Both the position numbers and the translations under genes were made by a program. Positions 7,253 to 15,359 of a DNA stretch of 37,258 nucleotides are shown one piece after another (positions within the stretch are counted from its first letter, which is position 1; each line of letters starts with the position of its first letter). The DNA comes from Candidatus Roizmanbacteria bacterium RIFCSPLOWO2_01_FULL_39_19 (GTDB lineage: Bacteria > Patescibacteriota > Microgenomatia > UBA1406 > HO2-37-13b). The notes beneath the pieces are model-generated. The model searched no databases and had not been told where the DNA came from. It saw only the letters and a list, made by a program, of their open reading frames with translations. The stretch is taken from contig MGAM01000014.1 of NCBI GenBank assembly GCA_001789725.1, positions 1 through 37,258 of the forward strand, written 5' to 3'.

Positions 7253-7327
7253 CGGGACCGACGGGACTCGAACCCGCGACCTTCCGCGTGACAGGCGGAC
7301 GCTCTAACCGGACTGAGCTACGATCCC
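7253..7327 (-). tRNA. tRNA-Asp (GTC)
   Basis: A 75-nt cloverleaf on the minus strand. The acceptor GGGATCG pairs with CGGTCCC, the anticodon arm is TCCGC-CTGTCAC-GCGGA (anticodon GTC), and the T arm is GCGGG-TTCGAGT-CCCGT. The discriminator is G, as expected for tRNA-Asp. No CCA is encoded. Confidence 0.95.
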
Positions 7328-7396
7328 AAGTACCAGTACTATATCAGAAACGTTCACAGTTGTAAATATTTTTCTGGTAAATTAAATGTCCTGTAG

Positions 7397-7402
7397 TATA
7401 AT
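7397..7402 (+). promoter_or_regulatory. -10 box of the kinase-like/NTase-like gene
   Basis: TATAAT at 7397-7402 ends 6 nt before ATG 7409. Confidence 0.55.
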
Positions 7403-7408
7403 CAGACA

Positions 7409-8884
7409 ATGAACAATGAGCGTAGATCTCAAATAGTTCATCCTGATGGTTCAATAACCTCGCTAAGAGCTAACATTGCGTCTGGCCTTGACTATGAAGA
7501 GTTATTGATGCGCCAAGCCAGAGAAAAACTACCGGTTGGATGGGACTGCAACGGAGGGACAATCGTTGGCTACGGAGGAAACTCTGTCGCTTTTAGAGTT
7601 AACGACGGATGTGAGCCTACAATAGTCGTATGGGATCATAATCCCGAAAGACGCAGTCGATCAGTATGGATAAGTTCAAGAACGGACGTTGATGCTGATT
7701 TTAGTGGTTTTACGATTCCTCAACAATTTGCCGTTATAATGGGTGTCAACGGCATACCATCTTGGATTAAGCTTGCGCCTGAAGTTCAAGGCGCAACAAT
7801 GGGAGATTTGTCCTCACTTTATTTATTAGGCGATCGTAAGGCTCTTTTAGATTATCAGCGGTTCTGCAATCAGGTAATAAAAGTTTTCCTCAGTAAAGGA
7901 TATTTGCCTGAAATTCGTGGAACAACCAAAAGAATTATTGCTTTAACCCCATGGTTGTCTCAGAATGTGATGATTTCTTACATTGACTCGTGTTTACAAA
8001 TGGTTGACGCCGAGGTTGCAGACCATGAAATTTGGGGTAATGCCCCGCTGAAAAACAAGCTATTTATCTGTGCTAAACTTACGACTTTATTTTTAAGTAA
8101 GGAATTTGCCAGGATTGCAGCAAAAACGATTGAGGGTAAACTAAAACTTGATACGATTAGAAGAGAAAAAAATTGTCGTCGTAGAGAATATCTGGAAAAT
8201 TTTACTCTTGGATTAAGAGAAATTATTTCATTACTAAATGGTGCTGGATATGATTATAGAATTGGCGGAGGAGTTGCCATTGAAGCCGTTTTAGAAGAAC
8301 GTGGCGTTTTAGAAACTCACTGGCCGTTTAGGGCTAATGGATCAGTCCGAGATGTCGATGTTTCTATTTTTAATGGTGATGTGACCAAACTTGCTGATAT
8401 TGAGCGCTATGTTGTCTCAAGAGGAAAGGTTTTAAGGGGATATCCCGTCCTGTCTCTTCACTATCCCAACTCTGATACTGTAACTCCAAACAGACGAACT
8501 TTTAAATCCAGAATGAGAAGAAAGTACCTTCCGAGTGAAACTACCGGCCTTGCTATTAATGATTGTGGGGTACTTGTTTTTAAGTATGGAGATTTGCAGT
8601 TGACGCTTACCAGAGACGATATGAAGCCTGTTACGCGTTCACTGCTAGGAGTGCAATTTCCATCGCTGCCAAGCGAAACACTTGTTGGGTTCTACCTTAT
8701 TCGAACGGGAGCGTTTAAATTAAAAGATCTTGATAAATTAAAAAGTTTTTTTGAAGCTACGAGAGTTCAGATCCCATCAAGATATCGTGATTTTGCACGG
8801 TTAATTCGCTGCAGATATAGAGAGAAATATAGGAACAATCTTATTAGGCAATGGATAGCCGAATTGTCCTTCGGGAAAATTTAG
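7409..8884 (+). CDS. Kinase-like and nucleotidyltransferase-like fusion protein
   Basis: A 491-aa soluble protein that I cannot place in a named family. Residues 54-64 ('GYGGNSVAFRV') look like a kinase glycine-rich loop. 'EVQGATMGDLS' (about 125-135), 'LPEIRG' (166-171) and 'NVMI' (186-189) follow in the order of a kinase or aminoglycoside-phosphotransferase fold, but the catalytic Asp is not evident. A second domain begins near 262: 'YRIGGGVAIEAVLEE' (283-297) and 'VRDVDVSIF' with the Asp pair 315/317 match the G-G ... D-x-D core of minimal nucleotidyltransferases. The last 100 residues are basic. The gene has its own promoter and no operon partner. Domain calls are by eye. Confidence 0.5.
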   Translation: MNNERRSQIVHPDGSITSLRANIASGLDYEELLMRQAREKLPVGWDCNGGTIVGYGGNSVAFRVNDGCEPTIVVWDHNPERRSRSVWISSRTDVDADFSGFTIPQQFAVIMGVNGIPSWIKLAPEVQGATMGDLSSLYLLGDRKALLDYQRFCNQVIKVFLSKGYLPEIRGTTKRIIALTPWLSQNVMISYIDSCLQMVDAEVADHEIWGNAPLKNKLFICAKLTTLFLSKEFARIAAKTIEGKLKLDTIRREKNCRRREYLENFTLGLREIISLLNGAGYDYRIGGGVAIEAVLEERGVLETHWPFRANGSVRDVDVSIFNGDVTKLADIERYVVSRGKVLRGYPVLSLHYPNSDTVTPNRRTFKSRMRRKYLPSETTGLAINDCGVLVFKYGDLQLTLTRDDMKPVTRSLLGVQFPSLPSETLVGFYLIRTGAFKLKDLDKLKSFFEATRVQIPSRYRDFARLIRCRYREKYRNNLIRQWIAELSFGKI

Positions 8885-8909
8885 ACAATTAGCAAGCTAT
8901 TCAATAGAG

Positions 8910-8915
8910 TAAAAT
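8910..8915 (+). promoter_or_regulatory. -10 box of the PolX gene
   Basis: TAAAAT at 8910-8915 ends 6 nt before ATG 8922, supporting 8922 as the true start of the frameshifted PolX gene. Confidence 0.5.
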
Positions 8916-8921
8916 ATAGAC

Positions 8922-10728
8922 ATGGAATTTGGCAAGACAAATGCACAAATTGCCTATCTTCTTCGTTGTGTTGCATCCTCGTATACCTTACGGAGTTTTG
9001 ACCGGTTTCAAATCACTGCTTATGAGCGGGCAGCGGACGTTATTGAACACTTGGGGGGCTGAGCTGTATGATCTTTGGGAGTCGCAAACTTTGGAGAATG
9101 TTGAAGGCATTGGTGTTACCTTGACCAAACGTCTCAATGACTATTTTAAACACACAAAAGACAGCTACTTAATTAAACAGGTAAATAAAATCCCCACCCC
9201 TGTCTTTACGCTTATGCAAGTGCCTGGAATTGGCTCAAAAACTGCTTACCGGCTTGTAGTTGAATTTCATCTCGAGAAGAGCAAAAATATTCTAAAGGAT
9301 ATTGAACATATTGCAAAAAATGACAAAATTGTCCCCCTTGGGGGCTTTGGAGAAAAATCTCAAGCAGAGATCTTAACATTAGTAAAGACTTTTCAGTCAA
9401 AACAGTATAAAACACGAAGGATGAGACTTGATCAATCCTACGGCATCTTTGATAAAGTTTCTGAATATCTACTTCTAAATGAAAAAATAAAAATTTTGTA
9501 TCCTGTTGGATCGTTGCGACGATTTAACCCGACAATTGGGGATATTGATATTGTTGCGGTTTGTGAAGAGAGCGATAGCGAAAATGTAATTAATTACTTT
9601 ACCAAATATCCACAAACTAAAATAGTTGAAGGGAAAGGAGAGCGCAAAGGAGCAATAATTATATCTTCAGGCGTTCATATCCAACTTAGAACGACGCCTT
9701 TAAACAAGCTTGGGGCAATGCTTCAATACAACACAGGTTGCAAAGAACACAATATCAAACTTCGAGAATACGCGCTTAAAAAAGGGTTTTCACTATCTGA
9801 ATATGGAATAACAAAGGTTGCGAGTTCTAAGTTCCGCGTTCCGAGTGAAACAAGGACAATAAATTTCGTCTCAGAAGAAAAATTCTACAATTTTTTAGGT
9901 TTGGATTATATTCCTCCTGAACTTAGACAAGGAGGAGGGGAAATTGAGGATGCTCTGAGACACAAAACTCCAAAATTGGTTGAACTGGCAGACATTTTGG
10001 GAGATTTACAAATCCACTCAAATTATCCGCTTGAGCCGTCACATGATGCCGGCGTTGATTCCTATGATGATATCTTATCGGAAGCATCAGAGCGAGGATA
10101 TAAATATATAGCATATACTGATCATAATCCGTCTGTGAGTAGACATTCTGATGAACAGATAATATCTTTGTTAGGAAAGCGACAACAGTATATAAATAAA
10201 TTACTGTATAAAAAAAGTGAACGTACAAAATATTTTATCAGTCCTGAGGTTGACATTAAACCTGACGGGAGATTAGCTATACCTGCAAAAGCCATGCAGT
10301 ATGTTGATTTTATTTTGGTTGCAATTCACAGCTTATTTAATCAAAACCGGGCCGATATGACAAAAAGAATTCTGAACGCATTTAGTTTTCCGAAAGTTAA
10401 AATCTTTGCCCATCCCACAACAAGATTAATTGGTGGTAGGGATGAGATTGTGGCTGACTGGGAGATAATTTTTAAAGAAGCTAAAAAAAGATCTATTGCG
10501 CTTGAAATTAACGGCGCTCCAGAGAAGCTTGATTTACCGGACAACTTAATAACCCTTGCAAAAGGCATTGGATGCAAATTTTCACTTGGGACTGATACGC
10601 ATGAATTAACCCAACTTGAGAATATGCGATACGCAGTTGCATTTGCTCGACGTGGTGGACTTACAAAAAGTGATATAATAAACTGTAAGACTTTTAAGGA
10701 AATCAGCAAATGGCTAGTAAAATATTAA
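8922..10728 (+). CDS. polX: Family X DNA polymerase with PHP domain; frameshift at 9053-9058
   Basis: A bacterial PolX (gap-filling polymerase of base-excision repair with a C-terminal PHP phosphoesterase or exonuclease). ATG 8922 opens a typical N-terminus ('NAQIAYLLRCVASSYTLRSF ... YERAADVIEHLG') that runs into TGA at 9060-9062. The rest ('AELYDLWESQTLENVEGIG' onward) is one frame over. A run of six G at 9053-9058, where five would keep the frame, explains the break. Downstream come helix-hairpin-helix motifs ('VEGIGVTLTKRL', 'VPGIGSKTAYRLV'), the polymerase site 'GSLRRFNPTIGDIDIV' with D-x-D, and a PHP domain ('DLQIHSNY', 'AYTDHNPS', 'EINGAPEKLDLPD', 'GTDTHELTQL'). The whole is about 600 residues, normal for PolX. 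Assembly error, phase variation or inactivation are all possible. Confidence 0.8.
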
Positions 10729-10745
10729 AAATTTGAATTTTCATT

Positions 10746-11297
10746 ATGAATACCACATATCTTCTTATTGGCATCGGGGCGTTAGTCATTTTATATATAT
10801 TAGGAACTTATAACGGGCTTGTCACATTAAGAGCGAGAATTAGGGAAGCTCTGTCAAATATTGATGTGCAACTCAAACGTAGAGTTGACCTGATCCCAAA
10901 CCTTGTTGAGACGGTTAAAGGTTATGCGAAACACGAGAAATCAGTCTTTGAGAATGTTACTAAAGCTCGCTCGACATTGATGGGGGCAGGGTCAACAGCA
11001 AGTAAAGCCGAGGCAAATAATATGTTAACCGATGCGCTGAAGTCTCTTTTTGCTGTTGCTGAAGCCTACCCGCAACTTCAAGCAAGTAATAACTTTAAAG
11101 AGTTACAACGCCAACTTGAAGATACTGAAGATAAAATTGCCTTTAGCCGGCAGTTTTATAACTCGAATGTTTTGGAATATAACACGAAGATGCAGACTTT
11201 CCCAGGTAATTTAATAGCAAGCACGTTTAAATTTAAAACTGAAGAGTTTTTCCAGACAACTGATGAAGAGAAAAAAGAAGTTAAAGTAAGCTTTTAA
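10746..11297 (+). CDS. lemA: LemA family protein
   Basis: A 183-aa protein with an N-terminal membrane helix (about 5-21) followed by a long helical domain. '[43 protein letters not shown]' and '[26 protein letters not shown]' are the two strongly conserved LemA segments, and the length is typical. LemA proteins are membrane-anchored and of unknown biochemical function, frequently encoded next to the membrane protease HtpX, as here (93-nt gap). The start ATG 10746 lies 17 nt after polX. Confidence 0.93.
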   Translation: MNTTYLLIGIGALVILYILGTYNGLVTLRARIREALSNIDVQLKRRVDLIPNLVETVKGYAKHEKSVFENVTKARSTLMGAGSTASKAEANNMLTDALKSLFAVAEAYPQLQASNNFKELQRQLEDTEDKIAFSRQFYNSNVLEYNTKMQTFPGNLIASTFKFKTEEFFQTTDEEKKEVKVSF

Positions 11298-11366
11298 AGC
11301 TTATCGTCACAAGTACTGCGTACCAAGTGAAAAAGAAAATTATAAACATCCTACGTGTTAACGTGT

Positions 11367-11383
11367 AACGTGGCACATAGAAC
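11367..11383 (+). repeat. Dispersed 17-nt repeat core before htpX
   Basis: AACGTGGCACATAGAAC, a variant of the core AACGTGAAACTTGGAAC found in the 23S inserts. The stretch TGTAACGTGGCAC (11364-11376) is identical to 24742-24754 before atpD, and in both places it ends 14 nt before the ATG. Confidence 0.55.
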
Positions 11384-11390
11384 CTTTTGT

Positions 11391-12296
11391 ATGAACCAAT
11401 CTTTATATAGTCACATTCAGTCGAATAAACTAAAAACATATTTGCTCATTTTCGGTTTTATTGCTTTTATATCAGCTGTTTTTTATCTCTTGGGTATTTA
11501 TTTTGGTTCAACCCGGGGCTACTTTATTGCCGGGATGTTTATTTCTCTAGTTAGTGGAGTCGGCAGCTACTTTTTCTCAGACAAAATAGTTCTTGCTATG
11601 AATAATGCCAAGCCGGCAGATAAAAAAGAATGGTTTGATTACTACACGGTCGCAGAAAATATTTCTATTGCAGCCGGCGTGCCGATGCCAAAATTGTATG
11701 TAATTGTCGACGATGCTCCAAACGCATTTGCAACCGGCAGGGACCCCAAACATGCAATCGTTGCTGCAACAACCGGACTCTTGACTCGGCTTGACCGATC
11801 AGACATTGAGGGGGTTGTAGCCCATGAAATGGCCCATGTGAAAAACTATGACATCTTGTTGATGAGCATTGTAACCGTTCTGGTGGGCACTATTGCCTAT
11901 ACGATTGATTTTCTGACTCGGTCAATGATATGGGGAGGAATGCGCGACTCTGATAATAACAGGAGCTCTGGGCCACTTGGGGCAATTATTTTTATTTTGC
12001 TTATCATAATTACGCCAATTATTGCGTCATTAATTCAATTTGCCGTGTCGCGACGCCGGGAATATTTAGCTGATGCAACAGGAGTGTTGTTTACTCGAAA
12101 TCCATCAGGTTTAGCCGATGCATTAAAGAAGATTTCCGATTATCCGCGCGGTATGCGTACTGCTTCAACTGCAACGGCCCATCTTTATATTTCAAATCCG
12201 TTTAAGAAGAATGGCCGTCGAGGGGAGTGGCTGATGAATCTTTTTTCCACGCACCCTCCGATTGAGGACAGAATAAGACTTCTTAAAAGTATGTAG
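11391..12296 (+). CDS. htpX: HtpX-type membrane zinc metalloprotease
   Basis: A 301-aa M48 family protease. It has two N-terminal membrane helices (about 18-37 and 42-62), then the catalytic domain with 'HEMAHVKN' (HExxH zinc site), two more membrane helices, and the third zinc ligand in 'SRRREYLADA' (E-x3-D). Residues before the HExxH ('PMPKLYVIVDDAPNAFATGRDPKHA') are the conserved HtpX substrate-groove segment, and 'STHPPIEDRI' is the usual C-terminal motif. It degrades or quality-controls membrane proteins. I chose ATG 11391 over TTG 11355 because the upstream frame runs through a dispersed repeat. It forms the common lemA-htpX pair. Confidence 0.93.
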   Translation: MNQSLYSHIQSNKLKTYLLIFGFIAFISAVFYLLGIYFGSTRGYFIAGMFISLVSGVGSYFFSDKIVLAMNNAKPADKKEWFDYYTVAENISIAAGVPMPKLYVIVDDAPNAFATGRDPKHAIVAATTGLLTRLDRSDIEGVVAHEMAHVKNYDILLMSIVTVLVGTIAYTIDFLTRSMIWGGMRDSDNNRSSGPLGAIIFILLIIITPIIASLIQFAVSRRREYLADATGVLFTRNPSGLADALKKISDYPRGMRTASTATAHLYISNPFKKNGRRGEWLMNLFSTHPPIEDRIRLLKSM

Positions 12297-12336
12297 GTCA
12301 ATACCCATTCTAGCGTAGATGTCTGCGTGCAAAACG

Positions 12337-12365
12337 TTGACAATATATGTGTTAATATATATGCT
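12337..12365 (+). promoter_or_regulatory. Sigma-70-type promoter of the toxin-antitoxin operon
   Basis: A consensus TTGACA (12337-12342), a 17-bp spacer, and TATGCT (12360-12365); ATG 12375 follows after 9 nt. The AT-rich near-palindromic spacer (AATATATGTGTTAATATATA) would be a plausible operator for the Phd-type antitoxin, which normally autorepresses. That regulation is inferred. Confidence 0.7.
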
Positions 12366-12374
12366 GTTTGTATC

Positions 12375-12638
12375 ATGAACAATACGCAAACTATTTCCAT
12401 TTCAGAACTCAGGCAAAACGCAACTGGCGCTATCAACAGGGTAGTCGACAGTCAACGGCCAGTTGTTATTGTGACTCGTTCTAAACCAAAAGCTGTATTA
12501 GTTGACTTTAATTACTTTAATTCGTTGGAAGAAGCAATAATGGATTTGACAGACGCAGCTGAGGCCGAAAGAGCAAAAAAAGAACCCAAACGAGAATTCA
12601 ATAAATATCTTGCAGAGCGTTTTAAAAAACAGTCATGA
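12375..12638 (+). CDS. Phd/YefM family antitoxin
   Basis: An 87-aa protein. 'TISISELRQNATGAINRVVDSQRPVVIVTRSKPKAVLVDFNYFNSLEE' is the Phd/YefM DNA-binding fold ('hs-s-hR-n-h-h-h-h', 'P-hIhT--gkp-hVhh'). The charged C-terminal tail (about 55-87) is the part that normally wraps and neutralises the toxin. It would bind the promoter as a dimer and repress the operon. ATG 12375 was chosen because the in-frame TTG at 12327 lies upstream of the promoter. Its stop overlaps the toxin start (ATGA at 12635). Confidence 0.85.
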   Translation: MNNTQTISISELRQNATGAINRVVDSQRPVVIVTRSKPKAVLVDFNYFNSLEEAIMDLTDAAEAERAKKEPKREFNKYLAERFKKQS

Positions 12639-12883
12639 AGCTGTTAATTTCAAGAAAAGCCGAGAAGGAGCTCGATAAACTTCCCCACAGCTTAGCACAA
12701 ACAATCAGTAACGAAATTTTGAAATTAACTAGCAATCCTTATCCTCAAAATAGTAAAAAGTTGAGGGGAGAAGAAAATTATAGGATGAGAGTGGGATCAT
12801 TTAGAGCAATCTACTCAATCGATAAAAAGAAACAAGAAATTACCATTTTAAGAATGGCCGATCGTAAAACGATCTATCGTTAA
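12635..12883 (+). CDS. RelE/ParE superfamily toxin
   Basis: An 82-aa basic protein. 'LLISRKAEKELDKLPHSLAQTI', 'NPYPQNSKKLRGEENYRMRVGSFRAIYSID' and 'ITILRMADRKTIYR' match the RelE/ParE toxin fold: a helical hairpin, the 'L-G---YR-RVG-YR-IY' strand region and a C-terminal strand with the R-x3-Y-R end. RelE-type members cleave ribosome-bound mRNA, while ParE-type members poison gyrase; the Arg/Tyr-rich C-terminus favours the RelE side. It is translationally coupled to the antitoxin by a 4-nt overlap, the standard antitoxin-first order. Confidence 0.87.
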   Translation: MKLLISRKAEKELDKLPHSLAQTISNEILKLTSNPYPQNSKKLRGEENYRMRVGSFRAIYSIDKKKQEITILRMADRKTIYR

Positions 12884-12942
12884 GTTCCCAATGCAAAATC
12901 TATTCTAAAAGTTTTTGTTAGAAACTTCGTATTTGACTCGGG

Positions 12943-12948
12943 TATACT
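12943..12948 (+). promoter_or_regulatory. -10 box of the endonuclease III gene
   Basis: TATACT at 12943-12948, preceded by GG, ends 11 nt before ATG 12960. A TTGACT at 12933-12938 is too close to serve as its -35 box. Confidence 0.45.
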
Positions 12949-12959
12949 TATCTATAACT

Positions 12960-13598
12960 ATGGACGATTTAATGAGAAAACAAAGAGCTGTTATTGTTTC
13001 AAAAAAACTTGAAATACTCCTTCCTGATGCCAAATGTTCACTCATTTACTCAAACCCTCTACAACTTCTTATAGCGACAATTTTATCAGCCCAATGTACT
13101 GACAGAATAGTAAATAAGGTAACAGAGAAAGTGTTTAAAAAATACAAAAACATTGGCGACTATCTAAACGCCGAGCAGAAAGAATTTGAGGCGGACATTA
13201 AATCAACGGGATTATATCGGGCAAAAGCCAGAAATATTTTGGCTAGCGCTAGAATAATTAAAGAAAAATATAATGACGCTGTTCCCAAAACAATGAATGA
13301 GCTGTTAACACTTTCGGGAGTTGCTCGTAAAACTGCCAATATAGTAATGGGCAATGCTTATGGCATTATTGATGGGATTGCTGTTGACACCCATGTCAGG
13401 CGACTTTCTCAAAAATTTGGGTTAACAACTAATAATAACCCGGTCAAAATAGAACAAGACTTAATGAAATTAATACCTAAAAATGACTGGCTAAACTTTT
13501 CTCACAGAATGATTGAATATGGACGGGTATATTCCCCGGCAAATAAAAAAAATGATAACTCCGACCCGATAAGCAAGGCACTTGGGAGATTAAATTGA
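12960..13598 (+). CDS. nth: Endonuclease III-like DNA glycosylase lacking Fe-S cysteines
   Basis: A 212-aa HhH-GPD DNA glycosylase/AP lyase of base-excision repair. 'LLIATILSAQCTD' (36-48), the helix-hairpin-helix 'LSGVARKTANIVM' with catalytic Lys 124, and 'AVDTHVRRL' with catalytic Asp 143 are all present. The usual C-terminal C-x6-C-x2-C-x5-C loop that binds a 4Fe-4S cluster is gone: after 'YGR' (187-189) the sequence continues YSPANKKNDNSDPISKAL, with no cysteine at any ligand position. The enzyme should therefore work without the cluster. ATG 12960 was preferred to the upstream in-frame TTG at 12915, which lies before the -10 box. Confidence 0.9.
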   Translation: MDDLMRKQRAVIVSKKLEILLPDAKCSLIYSNPLQLLIATILSAQCTDRIVNKVTEKVFKKYKNIGDYLNAEQKEFEADIKSTGLYRAKARNILASARIIKEKYNDAVPKTMNELLTLSGVARKTANIVMGNAYGIIDGIAVDTHVRRLSQKFGLTTNNNPVKIEQDLMKLIPKNDWLNFSHRMIEYGRVYSPANKKNDNSDPISKALGRLN

Positions 13599-13633
13599 AT
13601 TGATTTTCATCTGCAAACCGTGAAATACTGCAG

Positions 13634-13639
13634 TATACT
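13634..13639 (+). promoter_or_regulatory. -10 box of the gatCAB operon
   Basis: TATACT at 13634-13639 ends 9 nt before the gatC ATG at 13649. Confidence 0.55.
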
Positions 13640-13648
13640 TGGTGTGAT

Positions 13649-13960
13649 ATGGCAACCAAACAACTAACGCTTGAGGAAGTTATTCATCTGGCCCGTCTTG
13701 CCCACTTAACTTTAACAGATAAAGAAATAGAAACTTATCAGACCCAGCTTTCATCAATTATTGACTACATTGGAAAATTAAACGAGCTAAACACAGACAA
13801 TGTTGATCCGGCTAATCAAGTAACCGGTTTGTCAAACATACTAAGAGACGATGAAATAAATCCAGAAAGGGCGCTATCTCAAGATGAAGTACTGTCAAAC
13901 AAAAATGACACCAAACAAGGAAAGTTTGAAGTTGATGCAATACTACAAAATAATGAATAG
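13649..13960 (+). CDS. gatC: Asp/Glu-tRNA(Asn/Gln) amidotransferase subunit C
   Basis: A 103-aa protein matching GatC: 'LTLEEVIHLARLAHLTLTDKEIETYQTQLSSIIDYIGKLNELNTDNVDP' is the conserved N-terminal half, and 'LRDDEINPERALSQDEVLSNKND' is the C-terminal belt that wraps GatA. It stabilises the GatCAB complex, which converts Glu-tRNA(Gln) and/or Asp-tRNA(Asn) to the amidated forms. It is first in a gatC-gatA-gatB operon; its last 8 nt overlap gatA. Confidence 0.93.
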   Translation: MATKQLTLEEVIHLARLAHLTLTDKEIETYQTQLSSIIDYIGKLNELNTDNVDPANQVTGLSNILRDDEINPERALSQDEVLSNKNDTKQGKFEVDAILQNNE

Positions 13961-15353
13961 TAACTCACTCAAAGTTATTCTTGAGAAACTTGAAAAAAGG
14001 GAGATCACAAGCGTTGAGATTACAAAACAATATCTTGATGAAATCAAAAAAAAAGATTCCCAGATTAATGCATTTATAACAGTTAATGATAAAGCGCTTA
14101 ATGAGGCAAAATTAGCTGATGACAAAAGACAAAGAGGTGATAAAGGAGTTCTTCTTGGCGTGCCAATTGCACTTAAAGATGTCTACTCAACTCGTGGCCT
14201 CAAGACTACCGCCGGTTCTCGTGTTTTAGAAAATTATATCCCTCCATATGATGCAACTGCCGTAAAAAAGTTAAAGCAAGCGGGGGCTGTCATTTTGGGC
14301 AAAACAAATCTTGATGCCTGGGCACATGGTTCATCAGGAGAAAATTCTGACTTTGGGGTCACCCATAATCCTTATGACTTAAAGAGTACACCCGGTGGGT
14401 CGTCATCCGGTTCTGCTGCAGCCGTGGCATCGGGTATGGCCCCCGTTGCAGCCGGGACTGACACAGGGGGGTCAATAAGGCTTCCGGCAAGTTTTTGTAA
14501 TGTAGTGGGGTTAAAGCCAACCTATGGGAGAGTCTCAAGATATGGAATTATTGCTATGGGATCGTCTTTCGATTCAATTGGACACATTACTCAAGATGTC
14601 TTTAGTAGCGCATTAGTTTTATCAGTAACGGGAGAGATTGATCCAAATGACGGGACAACAGGCAAAGTAGCAGTTACCCAATATCACAAGCTTTTGGGAA
14701 AACCGATAAACGGTGTAAAACTTGGAATAATTAAAGAGTTTATGAAAGAGGGACTGGATAGTGAAATTAAAAAAAACTTTGGAAAAGCATGTAAAACTCT
14801 TGAGGATTTAGGCTGTGAAATTGTTGAAATTTCTCTTCCTCATGTGGATTATGCCACTTCCACTTACTATATTCTGGTTCCAGCCGAGGTTAGCTCGAAC
14901 TTGGGGAGGATGGACGGAGTGAGGTTTGGTAATTCCCGTGACCATTTTTCTGCTGAGGCAAAGAGAAGAGTTATGATTGGAACCTATACGTTGTCCAGCG
15001 GTTATTATGACGCTTATTACAATAAAGCTCTTAAAGTGAGACGGCTTATTATTAATGATTTTAATAACGCTTTTAAATCAGTTGATGCAATTATTGCCCC
15101 AACTTCCCCGACCCCACCATTTAAACTTGGCGAAAAACTTAACGAGCCTCTTTCGATGTATCTGTCTGATATTTATGTCTGCCCGATGAATTTAGCTGGA
15201 GTTCCGGCATTATCAGTCCCGATGGAGCCAGCCCACAACCTTCCCTGCGGGATACAATTTGTAGGGCGTCAGTTTGATGAGAACACGATTTTTAATATTG
15301 CCCATGCTTACGAGCAAGCAAGAGGAGACATAAATCTAAAGTTAAAAATTTAA
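13953..15353 (+). CDS. gatA: Asp/Glu-tRNA amidotransferase subunit A
   Basis: A 466-aa amidase-signature enzyme that releases ammonia from glutamine for transamidation on mischarged tRNA. 'GVPIALKDVYSTRGLKTTAGS' holds the catalytic Lys, 'TPGGSSSGSAAAVASGMAPVA' the cis-Ser, and 'GTDTGGSIRLPASFCNVVGLKPTYGRVSRYG' the nucleophile Ser and flanking core. The C-terminal 'PMNLAGVPALSVPM' is also typical. I chose ATG 13953, giving MNSNSLKVILEKLEKREITS, the usual GatA start; the longer reading from 13884 would overlap gatC by 77 nt. The 8-nt overlap with gatC indicates translational coupling. Confidence 0.95.
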   Translation: MNSNSLKVILEKLEKREITSVEITKQYLDEIKKKDSQINAFITVNDKALNEAKLADDKRQRGDKGVLLGVPIALKDVYSTRGLKTTAGSRVLENYIPPYDATAVKKLKQAGAVILGKTNLDAWAHGSSGENSDFGVTHNPYDLKSTPGGSSSGSAAAVASGMAPVAAGTDTGGSIRLPASFCNVVGLKPTYGRVSRYGIIAMGSSFDSIGHITQDVFSSALVLSVTGEIDPNDGTTGKVAVTQYHKLLGKPINGVKLGIIKEFMKEGLDSEIKKNFGKACKTLEDLGCEIVEISLPHVDYATSTYYILVPAEVSSNLGRMDGVRFGNSRDHFSAEAKRRVMIGTYTLSSGYYDAYYNKALKVRRLIINDFNNAFKSVDAIIAPTSPTPPFKLGEKLNEPLSMYLSDIYVCPMNLAGVPALSVPMEPAHNLPCGIQFVGRQFDENTIFNIAHAYEQARGDINLKLKI

Positions 15354-15359
15354 AATATT

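Noticed and set aside
8929-9058. TTG start at 8929 for PolX without a frameshift
   Set aside because: Its first 43 codons are unlike PolX, whereas the frame from ATG 8922 gives the family's N-terminus and sits 6 nt after a -10 box.
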